From Rhizobium sp. BK418 (GTDB lineage Bacteria > Pseudomonadota > Alphaproteobacteria > Rhizobiales > Rhizobiaceae), in assembly GCF_004341105.1 (NCBI RefSeq), contig NZ_SLZK01000012.1, positions 1 through 64,000 on the forward strand: a DNA stretch of 64,000 nt, read 5' to 3'. Of this stretch, positions 50,799 to 60,845 are shown in pieces (position 1 is the first letter of the stretch; the number at the start of each line of letters is the position of its first letter). The notes beneath the pieces are model-generated. The model made no database searches. It had not been told where the DNA came from and saw nothing but the letters and a program-made list of their open reading frames with translations. The position numbers were made by a program, and so were the translations under genes.

Positions 50799-52514
50799 CT
50801 ACGTTCCTGTCCGAGACGGCGGCTGGAGATAGGTGTCATAGATCCGGTCGCTGTCGCCGAAGGCAGCCACAGTTCCGTTGCGCATGATGGCGATCTTGTT
50901 GGTGACCGGCAGTATGCCCATGCGGTGGGTTATGATGACGATCGTCATCCGTCGGGCTTTCATTCGCTCGATTGCCGCAAACAGCATGCGTTCGCCGTCA
51001 TAGTCCAGGCTCGAATTCGGGTCGTCGAGAACGATGAGGGACGGGCTTCCATAGGCCGCGCGCGCCAGGCCGAGCTGCTGGCGCTGAGCGCGCAGGAGCA
51101 GGTTCCCGCTTTCGCCGATATCGGTCTCGTAGCCCTTTGGCAGCCGCATGATCGCGTCGTGCAGCCCGACAAGCTTTGCGGCGTCGATCGCCTTGCCGGG
51201 ATCACCGCCGTCCAGCCGGCCGATCACATCCTTGATTGCGCCCCCGAACAGCTCGATGTCCTGCGGCAGGTATCCGACATGGCGGGTTCCCCCGCAAAGG
51301 CGTAAAGCCGAGATATCGACTCCGCCGAGAAGGGCGCATCCGCTCGTTGCCTGCACGACGCCCGCCATGACGCGGCCCAGCGTCGACTTTCCCGATCCGG
51401 ACGGGCCGATGAGCGCGACGCAATCGCCAGGCGCCAGGCGCAATGTGATATCAGTCAATATCTGCCTGTTGGCCACGGGCAGGGTATAGCTTACGTTGTG
51501 AAGCACGAGGCCGTTGGGTTCAGGCAGCGGCACCATCCGGGCGTCGCGTTCCGATGCAACAGTGATCAGCATATTGGTCAGGCGGTTGAAGGCATTGCGC
51601 GCAAAAGTAAAGGAGCGCCATGCTCCTATTGCGCCCTCGATCGGTGCGAGCCCGCGCCCGAGCAGCAGGCTTGCAACGAAGATTATGCCGGGACTGCCGC
51701 TATTGATGAGCACCAGCCATGTGGCCGAGCCCATCATGAGGATCTGGGCGAGTGTGCGGATCGATTTGGAGAAACCAAGGATGATCTCCGTGCGATGCAT
51801 CGCGACGTCCTGCGCCCTTCTTGCCATTTCGGCATCGCGGTAGACCATCAGGGCCGCGCCATCCTGCATGCCCATTGCCCTGATGACTTCGATGTTCTTG
51901 AGCGCGGTCGCAAAGCGCAGATAGCTCCGCGAAAGGGCGAGATTGGCGTGGGAAAGCGGCCCCTGCGTCGCCACTTCCGTCAGGAAGGCAAACAGCAGAA
52001 GTGCAAGTGCGCTTAGGAGGCCGATTGTCCCGAGCAGCGGGTGAACGAGAAAGAGCAGGAGCAGGAATAGTGGCGCCCAGGGAACGTCGAAAAACAGCGA
52101 ACTCGCCGGTGAATCGAGGAACTGACGCAATACGGCGAGATCCCGGTAGCATTCCGTGGCGGCGCCCGCGTCGGCGCAAGCAGCGTATTCGAACGATGCC
52201 GTCAGCACCATGGGCCGCAGCCTGTGGTCCAGCCAGCTGCCAATGCGCGAAAGAGCTGCCCTGCGCAGGATATCCAGCATGGATCCGACGAGCACGGCGA
52301 CAGCGATGATCATCGTCAGCATCAAAAGCGTGTCGACGCTTCGGCTCGACAGGACCCTATCGTAGATCTGCAGGAGGTAGATGGATGGTGCCAGAAGAAA
52401 AAGATTGTAGCCGCAGCTATAGAGGAAGACGAGCCCGAAGGCCCCGACGCAGGCCCGAAGCGCGACAACGAGATGTGTCTGCGGACGCGATGGCTTTAAG
52501 GAAATCGTTGCCAT
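50799..52514 (-). CDS. Type I secretion ABC exporter (PrsD-like)
   Basis: The 571-residue half-transporter has six membrane spans (about 20-290) and an ATPase domain with Walker A GPSGSGKST, signature region LLRAQRQQLGLARAAYG (a variant of LSGGQ: the usual LSGGQRQR is GNLLLRAQRQQ), Walker B SLIVLDDPNSSLD and an H-loop ITHRMG. It has no N-terminal peptidase domain, so it should take substrates with C-terminal signals. I chose the start at 52514 (MATISLKPSRPQ). It is the second gene of the unit. Confidence 0.85.
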   Translation of the reverse strand: MATISLKPSRPQTHLVVALRACVGAFGLVFLYSCGYNLFLLAPSIYLLQIYDRVLSSRSVDTLLMLTMIIAVAVLVGSMLDILRRAALSRIGSWLDHRLRPMVLTASFEYAACADAGAATECYRDLAVLRQFLDSPASSLFFDVPWAPLFLLLLFLVHPLLGTIGLLSALALLLFAFLTEVATQGPLSHANLALSRSYLRFATALKNIEVIRAMGMQDGAALMVYRDAEMARRAQDVAMHRTEIILGFSKSIRTLAQILMMGSATWLVLINSGSPGIIFVASLLLGRGLAPIEGAIGAWRSFTFARNAFNRLTNMLITVASERDARMVPLPEPNGLVLHNVSYTLPVANRQILTDITLRLAPGDCVALIGPSGSGKSTLGRVMAGVVQATSGCALLGGVDISALRLCGGTRHVGYLPQDIELFGGAIKDVIGRLDGGDPGKAIDAAKLVGLHDAIMRLPKGYETDIGESGNLLLRAQRQQLGLARAAYGSPSLIVLDDPNSSLDYDGERMLFAAIERMKARRMTIVIITHRMGILPVTNKIAIMRNGTVAAFGDSDRIYDTYLQPPSRTGT

Positions 52515-52618
52515 TATCAGATCTCGCTGCATTTGATACTGACAAGAAAAAGCTGCCGGCCGGTTCAGCGACCCTTGGGGGCCGCCAGTCGAAACCGGCG
52601 ACCCCAAGGGCGATGGGT

Positions 52619-53191
52619 TCATGAGCCGAGATGGCTGACATCAATATGGCCGAAGGCGTTGATGAAATGATCGAGAGCATTGTTCACCGTCGTCGTTTCG
52701 GGATTTGTGTGAACCACTGCTGACGAGATATCGCCGCCGAGAGCGTTGTTGCCGTTGCCGCCGTTGCCGCCAACGCCGGCAAGAATCGTGGCATGCTGGT
52801 CTGCCATGAGCTGCGTATATTGTGTCGCGGTCGTACCGGCATTCACCGTAGCTGTGTCGCCGCCGCTCGTATTTCCTTGATCCCCGTTGGAATGGGCTTC
52901 TCCGCCCGCGCCGCCAGCGCCGCTGGTCAGCGATGCCAGGAAGCCGTTCTGGGCCTGGCTGAAGCCACCGGCCCCACCGCCGCCGGCGTCCCAATCTGCC
53001 GTCTGCCAAACGTGGTCCCCGTTGTGCAGATGAGTATCTGCCCCGTAGACCGTTTGCGTGGGATCCACATAGGCAACCGGGTTGTAGTTGATGTTGCCAT
53101 TATTGATGCCATCGCCGCCGTTGCCGGCATTTGCGTCACCAGCATCAGGGTTGTGGAGATAGATCGTGTCAGACAATTGTGGAATAGGCAT
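52619..53191 (-). CDS. Glycine-rich candidate type I secretion substrate
   Basis: The 190-residue product has no signal peptide, is very rich in Gly, Asn and Ala (GGGGAGGFSQAQNGFLASLTSGAGGAGG; LAGVGGNGGNGNNALGG), and has an uncharged, amphipathic C-terminus (NNALDHFINAFGHIDVSHLGS), as type I substrates often have. There are no RTX nonapeptides. GAAGGAG precedes the ATG at 53191; the open frame starts at a GTG at 53200. It heads the operon with the ABC exporter and adaptor, which is the main reason to call it a substrate. Confidence 0.65.
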   Translation of the reverse strand: MPIPQLSDTIYLHNPDAGDANAGNGGDGINNGNINYNPVAYVDPTQTVYGADTHLHNGDHVWQTADWDAGGGGAGGFSQAQNGFLASLTSGAGGAGGEAHSNGDQGNTSGGDTATVNAGTTATQYTQLMADQHATILAGVGGNGGNGNNALGGDISSAVVHTNPETTTVNNALDHFINAFGHIDVSHLGS

Positions 53192-53720
53192 TGATGTCAC
53201 TCCTTCTACTTCGTTTCGACTTTGATTCTTTTTACGGTGTCCCCCTTACGGCGCAGGTATTCGATGCCGCCGCCAGCCAATACAAGCCGCGGTCGAATAT
53301 TGTCTGCGATTTAAACTTAAAACTATCTAGATATTTGTCGACGTTCCTTTGGGCGTATACTTGGAGCGAGCGGCGGCGTTGTTTCGCATTACCATGCCCG
53401 CAGGCATGGCATAATCTGCGGCCTCGCCCAAGCAACGGGTGCCAGACAAAGCGTGTCGGGGGCCGACAACGGCTTGCCTTCTGCCGGAAGAGTCGGGCGG
53501 AGGATATGAGATCTGCAGCTCTAGAACCAGCATAACGCGATGCTGCGGCGGTGACGGCCAGATGGCTAGGCCCTAGCCGAGAGGATGTAGACGAATTACA
53601 GGCTCCGCTTTTCCTGCGTTCATAGGCACAATGGTTGAGCAATTCGGGGATTGAACAAATTCAGGCTGCATACGCGATGCGTGCGGTGGATGAGCGGTTG
53701 GCTGCGGAATGGAGACGGTA
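53192..53720. other. Divergent regulatory region of the secretion locus
   Basis: A 529-bp gap between the two candidate-substrate genes. No gene is convincing in it. It should hold the promoters of both the leftward secretion operon and the rightward 53721 gene. No strong palindrome stands out. Confidence 0.5.
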
Positions 53721-54809
53721 ATGACGGAAATACGTTCCTTACTGGAAGACCTGCCTAAAGCGGGCACCGACCAAAACCCCGCCTACAACGTGGCCGCGGG
53801 GCATTTGGCACTGGTGCCGACCTGGCTTCCGCTGGATGTCGTTTCCGGTCCGAGCCCCAATTCAGCCGGTGGCGGCGGCGACGGGATCAGCGAAGGCCTG
53901 ATCAGCAGCAATGCACTGGCTGTCTTTATGCCATCCAATGCCGCTATTGTCGGACCGCATTCGACGGCCGACGCCCTTCAGGGCAATAACGCAGTCATCA
54001 ACCAGCATTCCACCGAAATGGCCGGGATAGGCGGAAATGGCGGAAGCGGCAATGTCGTAATCGGCGGCGGTGAGGGCGGCAATCATGCCGGCACCGGAGG
54101 CAGCGGGCTCTTCTACGGCGGGCTCGTCAGCACTGAAGCCGCAGTGTTTGCTCCCGTGAATGCGGCTGTGGCTGCAGGCCCCGGCGCAGCGGCTCATGCC
54201 GACCAGTCGAATAACGCCTTGTTCCTGCAGGGCGCAACCCAGATGGGCGGTATCGGCGGTTCGGGCGGGGATCATGACGTTGCGGGCCACGGGTCGTCGC
54301 TGAGCCCGGGAACGTCGCTGACCTTCACGGGCGACAATTACGCGGGCCATGGCGGCGATGGATATTTCATCGGCAGCATGGTGGACGTGAGTATCGCCAT
54401 CTTCTCGCCGATCAACATCGCCATCGGCGCCGCAGGTGGCTCGGCGGAGGCTCATCAGACAAACAATGTGATTTTCGATCAGGGTACTGTGCAGATCGCC
54501 GGCATCGGCGGGAACGGCGGTGGCTTCAACCTGTCGTCAGACACGATTTTTACCGGCAACCATGCCGGCGGCGGCGGCGGGGCGGGATTGTCGACCGGCA
54601 GTATGGTCGACGTCAATTTCGGCTATTTCCATCCCATCAACATAGCCGTTCCTGCCGGCGGGACGGCGGATGCCCAGCAGATCGATCATGTTCTCTATGA
54701 TCAGCACGCGCTTCAATTGGCCGGCATAGGTGGACATGGCGGAGGGGGCAACCTCATGGACGCCCATTCGGCGCTCGTAGACGACATACTAAGCTTCATG
54801 CATAGTTAG
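53721..54809 (+). CDS. Repetitive glycine-rich candidate type I secretion substrate
   Basis: The 362-residue product has no signal peptide. It contains four repeats of about 48 residues within 70-80-residue periods: a hydrophobic part (MVDVSIAIFSPINIAIGAAGGSAEA), then Q-x-N-N-x-x-x-x-Q and AGIGGNGG. These end near residues 108, 182, 261 and 334. Repeats 3 and 4 are most alike. The 52619 protein shares the Q-x(n)-LAGVGGNGG element. The C-terminus (ALVDDILSFMHS) fits a type I signal. GGAGACGG precedes the ATG. It is divergent from the exporter operon. I know no described family with these repeats. Confidence 0.7.
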   Translation: MTEIRSLLEDLPKAGTDQNPAYNVAAGHLALVPTWLPLDVVSGPSPNSAGGGGDGISEGLISSNALAVFMPSNAAIVGPHSTADALQGNNAVINQHSTEMAGIGGNGGSGNVVIGGGEGGNHAGTGGSGLFYGGLVSTEAAVFAPVNAAVAAGPGAAAHADQSNNALFLQGATQMGGIGGSGGDHDVAGHGSSLSPGTSLTFTGDNYAGHGGDGYFIGSMVDVSIAIFSPINIAIGAAGGSAEAHQTNNVIFDQGTVQIAGIGGNGGGFNLSSDTIFTGNHAGGGGGAGLSTGSMVDVNFGYFHPINIAVPAGGTADAQQIDHVLYDQHALQLAGIGGHGGGGNLMDAHSALVDDILSFMHS

Positions 54810-55515
54810 CGGATAGACGCCAACGCGTATTGCGAAGACTCGACTGCATGAAACCGTTCTTCGTGCGATTTTAAAATCATGTCGGATCACTCCCAGCTTT
54901 CGTCTCCCTAGCCGGCGTGGCACGAAACGGTGGCCGGCTCCCCGCATACCGTACGCTCCTTTGTTCCGCCGGTCTTTCGGCGCGTGAACAATGCTGCCGT
55001 AGAAGAAGGTGAAAATCGGTCTTAATGCGCCAGAATGGTGCGGCGCTCGAATAATCATAACGGGTAATCGGCGGTCATCGCCCAGTTGTTACTATTTGCG
55101 TCGTCAGTTTTGCTGTTGAGGTCCACAGCTACTTTGGATCAGTATTCGAAAATAAGGCAAAACGACCGGAAGACCGCAATATCGCAGCAAGCTTTACTGG
55201 ATCGGCCCTGCAGCAGATCGGTTGCCTTTTCAGTGCCTTTGAAAGTTTTGTTGACGTGCTTGCGCTACGTGAATTCGGCGAAGACAGGAAGGTTGCAACG
55301 ACAAGTCTATACAAAAGTTTCTCAAAAAAGAGGCTTTCCATTGTACTCTGCGGAACCAGTTGTCTCTCGCTTGGATGTTATAGACTATAAGAATTATCAT
55401 GAGAGATCAGGCTATTGGCATCGAGAATACACTCGCTTTTTTATCATGACATGAAGCGAGATCAGGAATAATATGTACTGCTGTTGGGTTGCAAAATATT
55501 CTGGAGAGCACGCAC
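54810..55515. other. AT-richer intergenic stretch
   Basis: No convincing gene is visible. One 122-residue frame (55086-55454) has unnatural composition and is not called. The region probably carries the promoter of the LuxR-type regulator and the end of the 53721 transcript. Confidence 0.4.
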
Positions 55516-56250
55516 GTGTCCAACAGTGCTGGAAAACGCCGCACAGGGCGTAATGCACCAACTGTCATCGTTATCGAGCATTCTACGCTGGCGCGTACGA
55601 CCGTCGTTAAGCTTCTTGAGCGCGAACTCGCCGGGTGGAATTTTATCGATATGATATCGACCGAGAGTCTCGATAGAGCTCTTGGTGCCGAGGTGCGTTT
55701 GATTGCATTAGATCTGGCCGGCAGAAGTGTTGAGAGCACCGGTCTGCGTGACGATCTCGCGGCAATTGCCGCACGGTTCCCTGAGGCTCCTATCACGTTG
55801 CTCTCAGGTACCGACGACGTCAATATAGCCCGTCAGGCGCTCAAGATGGGCATCCGCGGCTTTTTCTCGACTTCGCTCCCCATAGACATTGCCCTTGCCG
55901 GTCTTCGTCTCGTTCTGGCGGGAGGAACGTTCTTCCCGCAGCTGTTGGGAGCTGTGACAAACGGCTCAAACGAGCATAGTCCGGCCAGAAGTGAGGCCGA
56001 AAAAACCCTGGATGACAGGACGCAGTACCTGGCGATTGCCGATTTCACGCCCCGGGAGGCGGATGTGCTTGCAGCATTGCAATGCGGCTTCTCAAATAAA
56101 GTAATTGCCGGAAAACTCAATTTGTCTGGGCATACGGTAAAGATGCATTTGCAACATATAATGCGCAAGTTGCAGGCGCAGAACCGCACGGAAGTGGTTG
56201 CCCGCTTAGGTCAGAGAGCCGGCGGCGGGCATGATGCCTCGCCGAGTTAG
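55516..56250 (+). CDS. LuxR-type regulator with degenerate receiver domain
   Basis: The 244-residue product has a receiver-like N-terminal domain (TVIVIEHSTLART at the acidic-pocket position and LIALDLAGRS at the phospho-Asp position) and a C-terminal GerE/LuxR helix-turn-helix (about 185-235: FTPREADVLAALQCGFSNKVIAGKLNLSGHTVKMHLQHIMRKL). The first acidic residue pair is reduced to Glu-His, so phosphorylation is doubtful. The GTG at 55516 has GGAGAG upstream. It may control the adjacent secretion genes. Confidence 0.78.
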   Translation: MSNSAGKRRTGRNAPTVIVIEHSTLARTTVVKLLERELAGWNFIDMISTESLDRALGAEVRLIALDLAGRSVESTGLRDDLAAIAARFPEAPITLLSGTDDVNIARQALKMGIRGFFSTSLPIDIALAGLRLVLAGGTFFPQLLGAVTNGSNEHSPARSEAEKTLDDRTQYLAIADFTPREADVLAALQCGFSNKVIAGKLNLSGHTVKMHLQHIMRKLQAQNRTEVVARLGQRAGGGHDASPS

Positions 56251-56473
56251 TCGAAACGGCGACCTTACAAACCAGACGAAATCACCGAAGATTTCTTGTC
56301 CAAGCGGCTCAGCGGTTTTTGACGATCGCTCAAGGCACCAGTGCCACGGTGCTGAAAGATTCCAAGACGCGATAGCCCCATGCCCTAGGATGGCGGTGCC
56401 ATTCCGGCGGCAGATTTCATCTTGAGCTGCATTGTTCTAAACTGTCCTGAACACGTCGTCGGGTTGGTGTATC

Positions 56474-58079
56474 ATGGCAGGCCAGCTAACCATTCAGGTG
56501 TTGGGCGACATCAACGTTCGGCAGGGGGAACAGCTTCTGCCACTGCCACAGTCGAAGAAAACGCGCGCTCTTCTCGGCTATTTGGCCGTCATCGGTAGGC
56601 CCCAGCGTCGCGAGCATCTTTGCAAGATGTTCTGGGAGATTCCAGACGACCCACGGGCTTCCTTGAGATGGAGCCTCCACAAACTCAGGCCAATCGTGAA
56701 TACTGAGGATCATGTGCGTCTCCATACGGACTACAGTTCCGTTTTCCTCAGGCCCGAGACCATTGATGTGGACTTCACAGGCATGGCTTCCCTCCGGCCC
56801 GCTGACCTCGACGTGTTAAGTACGGAGACATTGGAGTCGCTTGCCAGCACATTTCGCGGTGAATTTCTCGAGGGCCTCTGTCTGCCCCACTGCCCAGACT
56901 TTGAAGCGTGGCGGCTATATCATCGAGATATGGCACTTCGGGCGCATGCGGGAATTCTGCGTGCTCTCATCCCCCGCCTTCAAGGCAATCCTGAGCGCGT
57001 GCGCCTTCAATCACTGGTGCTCGATCGCCTTGTCGAAGAGATTGCCGACGCCGATCCGCCGGCGCAGCGGTCGGAACCTTCAATCCCGGGGACTAAACTG
57101 CTAGAGGATTGTCGCAATGCCACTGACCGGTTGCCCAGACATTCACGGCCTGCATCAGATCTCATCTCGCGGACTTTTGAAGCGGATGTCCAATCGCCAT
57201 CGGTGACAACCAGCAGGAGATCGCAGGAAATTCGCTTCTGCAGAACCTCCGACCGGGTGACAATTGCTTACGCGGTGTGTGGACACGGATCACCAATCGT
57301 GCGAGCCGCACATTGGATGTCGCATCTTCAGTATGATTGGGAAAGTCCGGTGTGGAGGCACTGGATCGACGCCCTCTCGGAGAAAACGAAACTCATACGC
57401 TATGACGAACGCGGCACCGGGCTTTCGGATTGGGTTGCTGAGGATATTTCGTTTGCGGCGATGATTGCCGACCTGGAGGGCGTGGTTGATGCGGCAGGCC
57501 TCGACCGATTCACACTGCTGGGCGTATCTCAGAGCTGCGCCGTCTCTGTAGCTTATGCCGTTCGACATCCCGAACGCGTTTCAGGGCTCATTCTATACGG
57601 AGGATTCGTAAAGGGCTGGCGCAAGCGACGTGATAGCCATGAGATAGCTACGCATGAGGCAATGACTGCATTGATCCGGGAAGGATGGGGCCAGAACAAT
57701 CCGGTCTTCCGGCACCTGTTCACCGCAATGTTCATTCCGGGGGCCGACCAGGTGCAAATGGATTGGTTTGACGAACTGCAACGCATTTCGGTGTCACCCA
57801 GCAACGCAGGTCGTTTACATGAGGCATTCGGAGATATCGACGTTTCGGATGCGCTGTCTCAGGTGACGGTCCCGACGCTCGTCTTGCACGCAAGAAAAGA
57901 CGCTGTCGTCCCGTTCCAGTCCGGAAGGGAGTTTTGCAACGGGCATTGCTGGGGCTCGATTTGTCGATCTCGATAGCGCCAATCACATTCTCCTGGCCAA
58001 CGAACCCGCCTTTGAGCAGTTTGTTCTCGAAGTATCCCGCTTCGTCGCCAAAACACAGGCTAATGTTCTATCTCCCTGA
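56474..58079 (+). pseudogene. BTAD-domain plus alpha/beta-hydrolase gene with frameshift
   Basis: The frame from 56474 encodes an N-terminal OmpR-like and BTAD-type regulatory half (IQVLGDINVRQGEQLLPLPQSKKTRALLGYLAV, about 5-200) and a C-terminal alpha/beta hydrolase (RYDERGTGLSDW, nucleophile region LLGVSQSCAVSVAYA, PTLVLHARKDAVVP). It stops at 57976, but the last part, ATGIAGARFVDLDSANHILLANEP with the catalytic His, is in another frame to 58079. A single extra T in the run near 57935 explains it. Function: predicted hydrolase-type regulator of the adenylate-cyclase-associated class. Confidence 0.75.
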
Positions 58080-58268
58080 CGTGCAGCTGACCGCGGAGGC
58101 GTCGTCAACTGGGCAGGACGCCCCCCTCTTGCAGCTCTGTCGCACCCGACTGTGTCGCTCTTTCAACGATAAGCCCGGCATTTTCAACGGATCCTCCCAC
58201 ACTCTTTCCCACGCGCGCGGCATAACATGCTTCTCGTTATATTCGACGCGGGCAGGGAGAGCACGACG

Positions 58269-59141
58269 ATGAAGGTCCATAGCGTAACTGGTGGCGCAGG
58301 ATTGCGACTGCATGTTCGCGAGTGGGGAAGAGAGGACGCACCGTCGATCCTCTTCATCCACGGGTGGTCACAGAGCCATCTCTGCTGGAAGAATCAGTAT
58401 GAAAGCAGGCTTGCAGATGATTTTCGCCTCGTCGCCCTTGACCTGCGCGGCCACGGCATGTCGGACGCTCCCCTTGACGCGGGTTCTTATACCGAACCGC
58501 AGCTTTGGGCAGACGATATCGCCGCGGTCATAGACGAACTCAAGCTTGGCAATCCGATCCTTGTGGGCTGGTCCTACGCCGGCTTCATTATTTGCGACTA
58601 TCTCCGCGCCCACGGAACTGCGCATGTTGCGGGCATCAACTTTGTGGGCGGGGCAACTACGCTCAATAAGGCGGCGTTCGGTACCTTAATTGGTTCGGGT
58701 TTCCTCGATCATGTCATTGGGGCCACGAGCGACGACCTGCCCGGCAACATCGCAGCAATCCGCAAATTCGTGCGTGCTTGCACATATTCGCAACTGCCTG
58801 CCGACGTATTCGAAACGGCAATTTGCTGGAACATGATCGTGCCAGCGAAAATCCGGGCAGCCCTGCTGGCCCGTGAGATCGATTCTGACGCCGTGCTGAC
58901 TGCACTTGCGGTGCCTGTCCGAGTAACCCACGGCCGAGAGGACACGGTGATATTGCCGGCGATGGGCCGGCACCTTCTGGCATTATGCCCTGGAGCTACG
59001 GCATCGTGGTATTCCGCGACGGGGCACGCACCTTTTCTGGAGGATTCCAGTAGGTTTAACAATGAGCTCTACCATTTTGCATGTGACGTCCATTCCCCGA
59101 GGGTCTGCGTGGCGGCGAAGCAACGGCAGGCATCGCGATGA
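58269..59141 (+). CDS. Alpha/beta hydrolase
   Basis: The 290-residue product has the fold's oxyanion motif FIHGWSQS, the nucleophile elbow LVGWSYAGF (Ser in GWSYAG), an acid in THGREDTVI and the catalytic His in ATGHAPFLE. It is most like haloperoxidase or esterase-type enzymes such as peroxidase-like hydrolases. I chose the ATG at 58269. The substrate cannot be read from sequence. Confidence 0.8.
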   Translation: MKVHSVTGGAGLRLHVREWGREDAPSILFIHGWSQSHLCWKNQYESRLADDFRLVALDLRGHGMSDAPLDAGSYTEPQLWADDIAAVIDELKLGNPILVGWSYAGFIICDYLRAHGTAHVAGINFVGGATTLNKAAFGTLIGSGFLDHVIGATSDDLPGNIAAIRKFVRACTYSQLPADVFETAICWNMIVPAKIRAALLAREIDSDAVLTALAVPVRVTHGREDTVILPAMGRHLLALCPGATASWYSATGHAPFLEDSSRFNNELYHFACDVHSPRVCVAAKQRQASR

Positions 59142-59260
59142 ACAGACCGTACTGCCGGAGAGACCAGACACTTTCGCGTCATGATACCATGGCATAGGCT
59201 CGGGTCGGCTGCGGCGACTGCTTTTCCTCTGAAAGCCTTGCGCCATCGAATTCAAGGCTC

Positions 59261-59938
59261 TCAGGCTGGCAGCTTGGCGGCGTGATAGTCCCACACTTTC
59301 TGTAGAAGATTTGGCTTCCAGAGATTTGCGGAGATAGCGGCGATCTGCTGGTCCGTAAGGACTGTTGGCTCGCCGATCTGCTCGGCGCGGTGCTGCCGCT
59401 CGGCGTTCTCCTCGAGATAGACGGCGAGCACGAATGCTTCGAGAATGTCGCCGGCGGCAATGACTGCGCCGTGGGACTTGAGCAGCGCGACCCGGTTTGA
59501 GCCTATGGTCTTGGCAAGTTCTTCTCCGAGCGGACGGGTGTTGATCGAGGCGATGGTCGAAAAGACCCGGATCTCTCCCAGCACGGCCGCCTGCATGATG
59601 ACCGGTCGCACCGGCTTGTCCGTCGCGCTGAAGAGGGTCGACCAGAGCGGATGCGCGTGGATGACGGCGTTGACATCTGGGCGGCGCCGATAGATCTCCG
59701 AGTGGATATGAAACTCCATAGGTGGCTGGCGATCGTCCTCGATCGTCCTTCCGTCGAAGTCGACGGCGATGATATCGCGTTCGCTGAGGGCGCTGCGTAT
59801 GGAGGCACCGGAGTTGATGAGCATGCGTTCGCCGGGCAGGCGCAGGCTGGCGTGGCCGTTGAAATCGATGATGCCGGCCCGTTCGAGCATCAGGATTGCG
59901 CGTGCGAGCCTGCTTCTTTGATTGATGTCTTCCGTCAT
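59261..59938 (-). CDS. Class II aldolase/adducin-family protein
   Basis: The 225-residue product has the zinc-binding histidines in FHIHSEIYRRRPDVNAVIHAHPLWSTLF (Glu73-like, His-x-His) and a later His in LLKSHGAVIAAG. This fold includes fuculose-phosphate aldolases and sugar-acid or methylthioribulose dehydratases. I chose the ATG at 59938. It lies 79 bp downstream of the permease gene, on the same strand as the ABC importer, so it probably acts on the imported compound. Confidence 0.78.
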   Translation of the reverse strand: MTEDINQRSRLARAILMLERAGIIDFNGHASLRLPGERMLINSGASIRSALSERDIIAVDFDGRTIEDDRQPPMEFHIHSEIYRRRPDVNAVIHAHPLWSTLFSATDKPVRPVIMQAAVLGEIRVFSTIASINTRPLGEELAKTIGSNRVALLKSHGAVIAAGDILEAFVLAVYLEENAERQHRAEQIGEPTVLTDQQIAAISANLWKPNLLQKVWDYHAAKLPA

Positions 59939-60017
59939 GGTTGCCCTCCGGAACAGGGCCTGCCGAAACGATTGCGGCCGCACGGATGGCGGCCACATCG
60001 TTGGTCAGGCTTGGGAA

Positions 60018-60845
60018 TTAGCGGGCGGTCTTCTTCCAGGGCACGAGCTTGCGCTCGAGCTCCGTGAGGATGACCGATATGACGAAGCCAAGGAAAGCGA
60101 TCACCAACAGGCCGACATACATCTGTTCGACCGATAGTAGCTCCCAGGCATTCCAGATCATGTAGCCGAGGCCGCTCTTGGAGCCGATCATTTCGGCGAT
60201 CGCAATCAGCATCAGGCCGAGACCAAGGCCGAGTTTGATACCGCTCATGATATGCGGCACCGCGCCGGGCAGGGCGATGGTCGAAAAGACTTGCCATCGG
60301 TTGGCACCGTAATTGCGCCCGACGTCGAGATAGATCTTGTTGATCTCCAGCACGCCCGTCGCCGTATTGATCAAGACCGGATAGAAGACGCCGATCGCCA
60401 CCATCGCGATCTTGGAAGCCTCGCCCAGCCCGCAGATCAGCAACAGCAGCGGGAAGATGGCGCTCTTCGGCACAGGGTAGGTCGCCGAGATCAACGGATC
60501 GATCATCGCCCGGACCGGACGCGAGAGGCCGATCGCCACGCCGAGCAGGAGGGCAGGTATCCCGCCGACGAGCGTGCCCCAGAAAAGCCGCTGCAGCGTC
60601 GCCCAGGTGTTGCTCCAGAGCGAGCCGTCGGCCACGAGCGACAGGAAGCTTGCAAAGACCTTCGATGGCGCCGGGAAGAAGCGCTGGTCGATCAGCCCCG
60701 TCTGGGCGGCAATCTGCCAGATGAGCAGAAGTACAAGCGGTGATGCGATGCTGATGATCCGGTCGCGGGTGTCCCTGGCAATCAGTGGTTTTTTCGGGTG
60801 CGCGGCCTTGTTGCCGGCATCGGTCATATGAGGTGCCATGCTCAT
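60018..60845 (-). CDS. NitT/TauT-type ABC permease
   Basis: The 275-residue product has six membrane spans and the EAA-loop typical of SsuC/TauC permeases (ATYPVPKSAIFPLLLLICGLGEASKIAMV; EMIGSKSGLGYMIWNAW). Its start overlaps the ATPase stop by 4 bp. Alternative starts are at 60839 and 60824. It imports an anion such as a sulfonate, taurine, nitrate or a sugar acid; the exact substrate is unknown. Confidence 0.85.
   Translation of the reverse strand: MSMAPHMTDAGNKAAHPKKPLIARDTRDRIISIASPLVLLLIWQIAAQTGLIDQRFFPAPSKVFASFLSLVADGSLWSNTWATLQRLFWGTLVGGIPALLLGVAIGLSRPVRAMIDPLISATYPVPKSAIFPLLLLICGLGEASKIAMVAIGVFYPVLINTATGVLEINKIYLDVGRNYGANRWQVFSTIALPGAVPHIMSGIKLGLGLGLMLIAIAEMIGSKSGLGYMIWNAWELLSVEQMYVGLLVIAFLGFVISVILTELERKLVPWKKTAR

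Noticed and set aside
55086..55454. A 122-codon plus-strand frame before the LuxR-type gene
   Set aside because: Composition is random-looking, there is no ribosome site and no domain.
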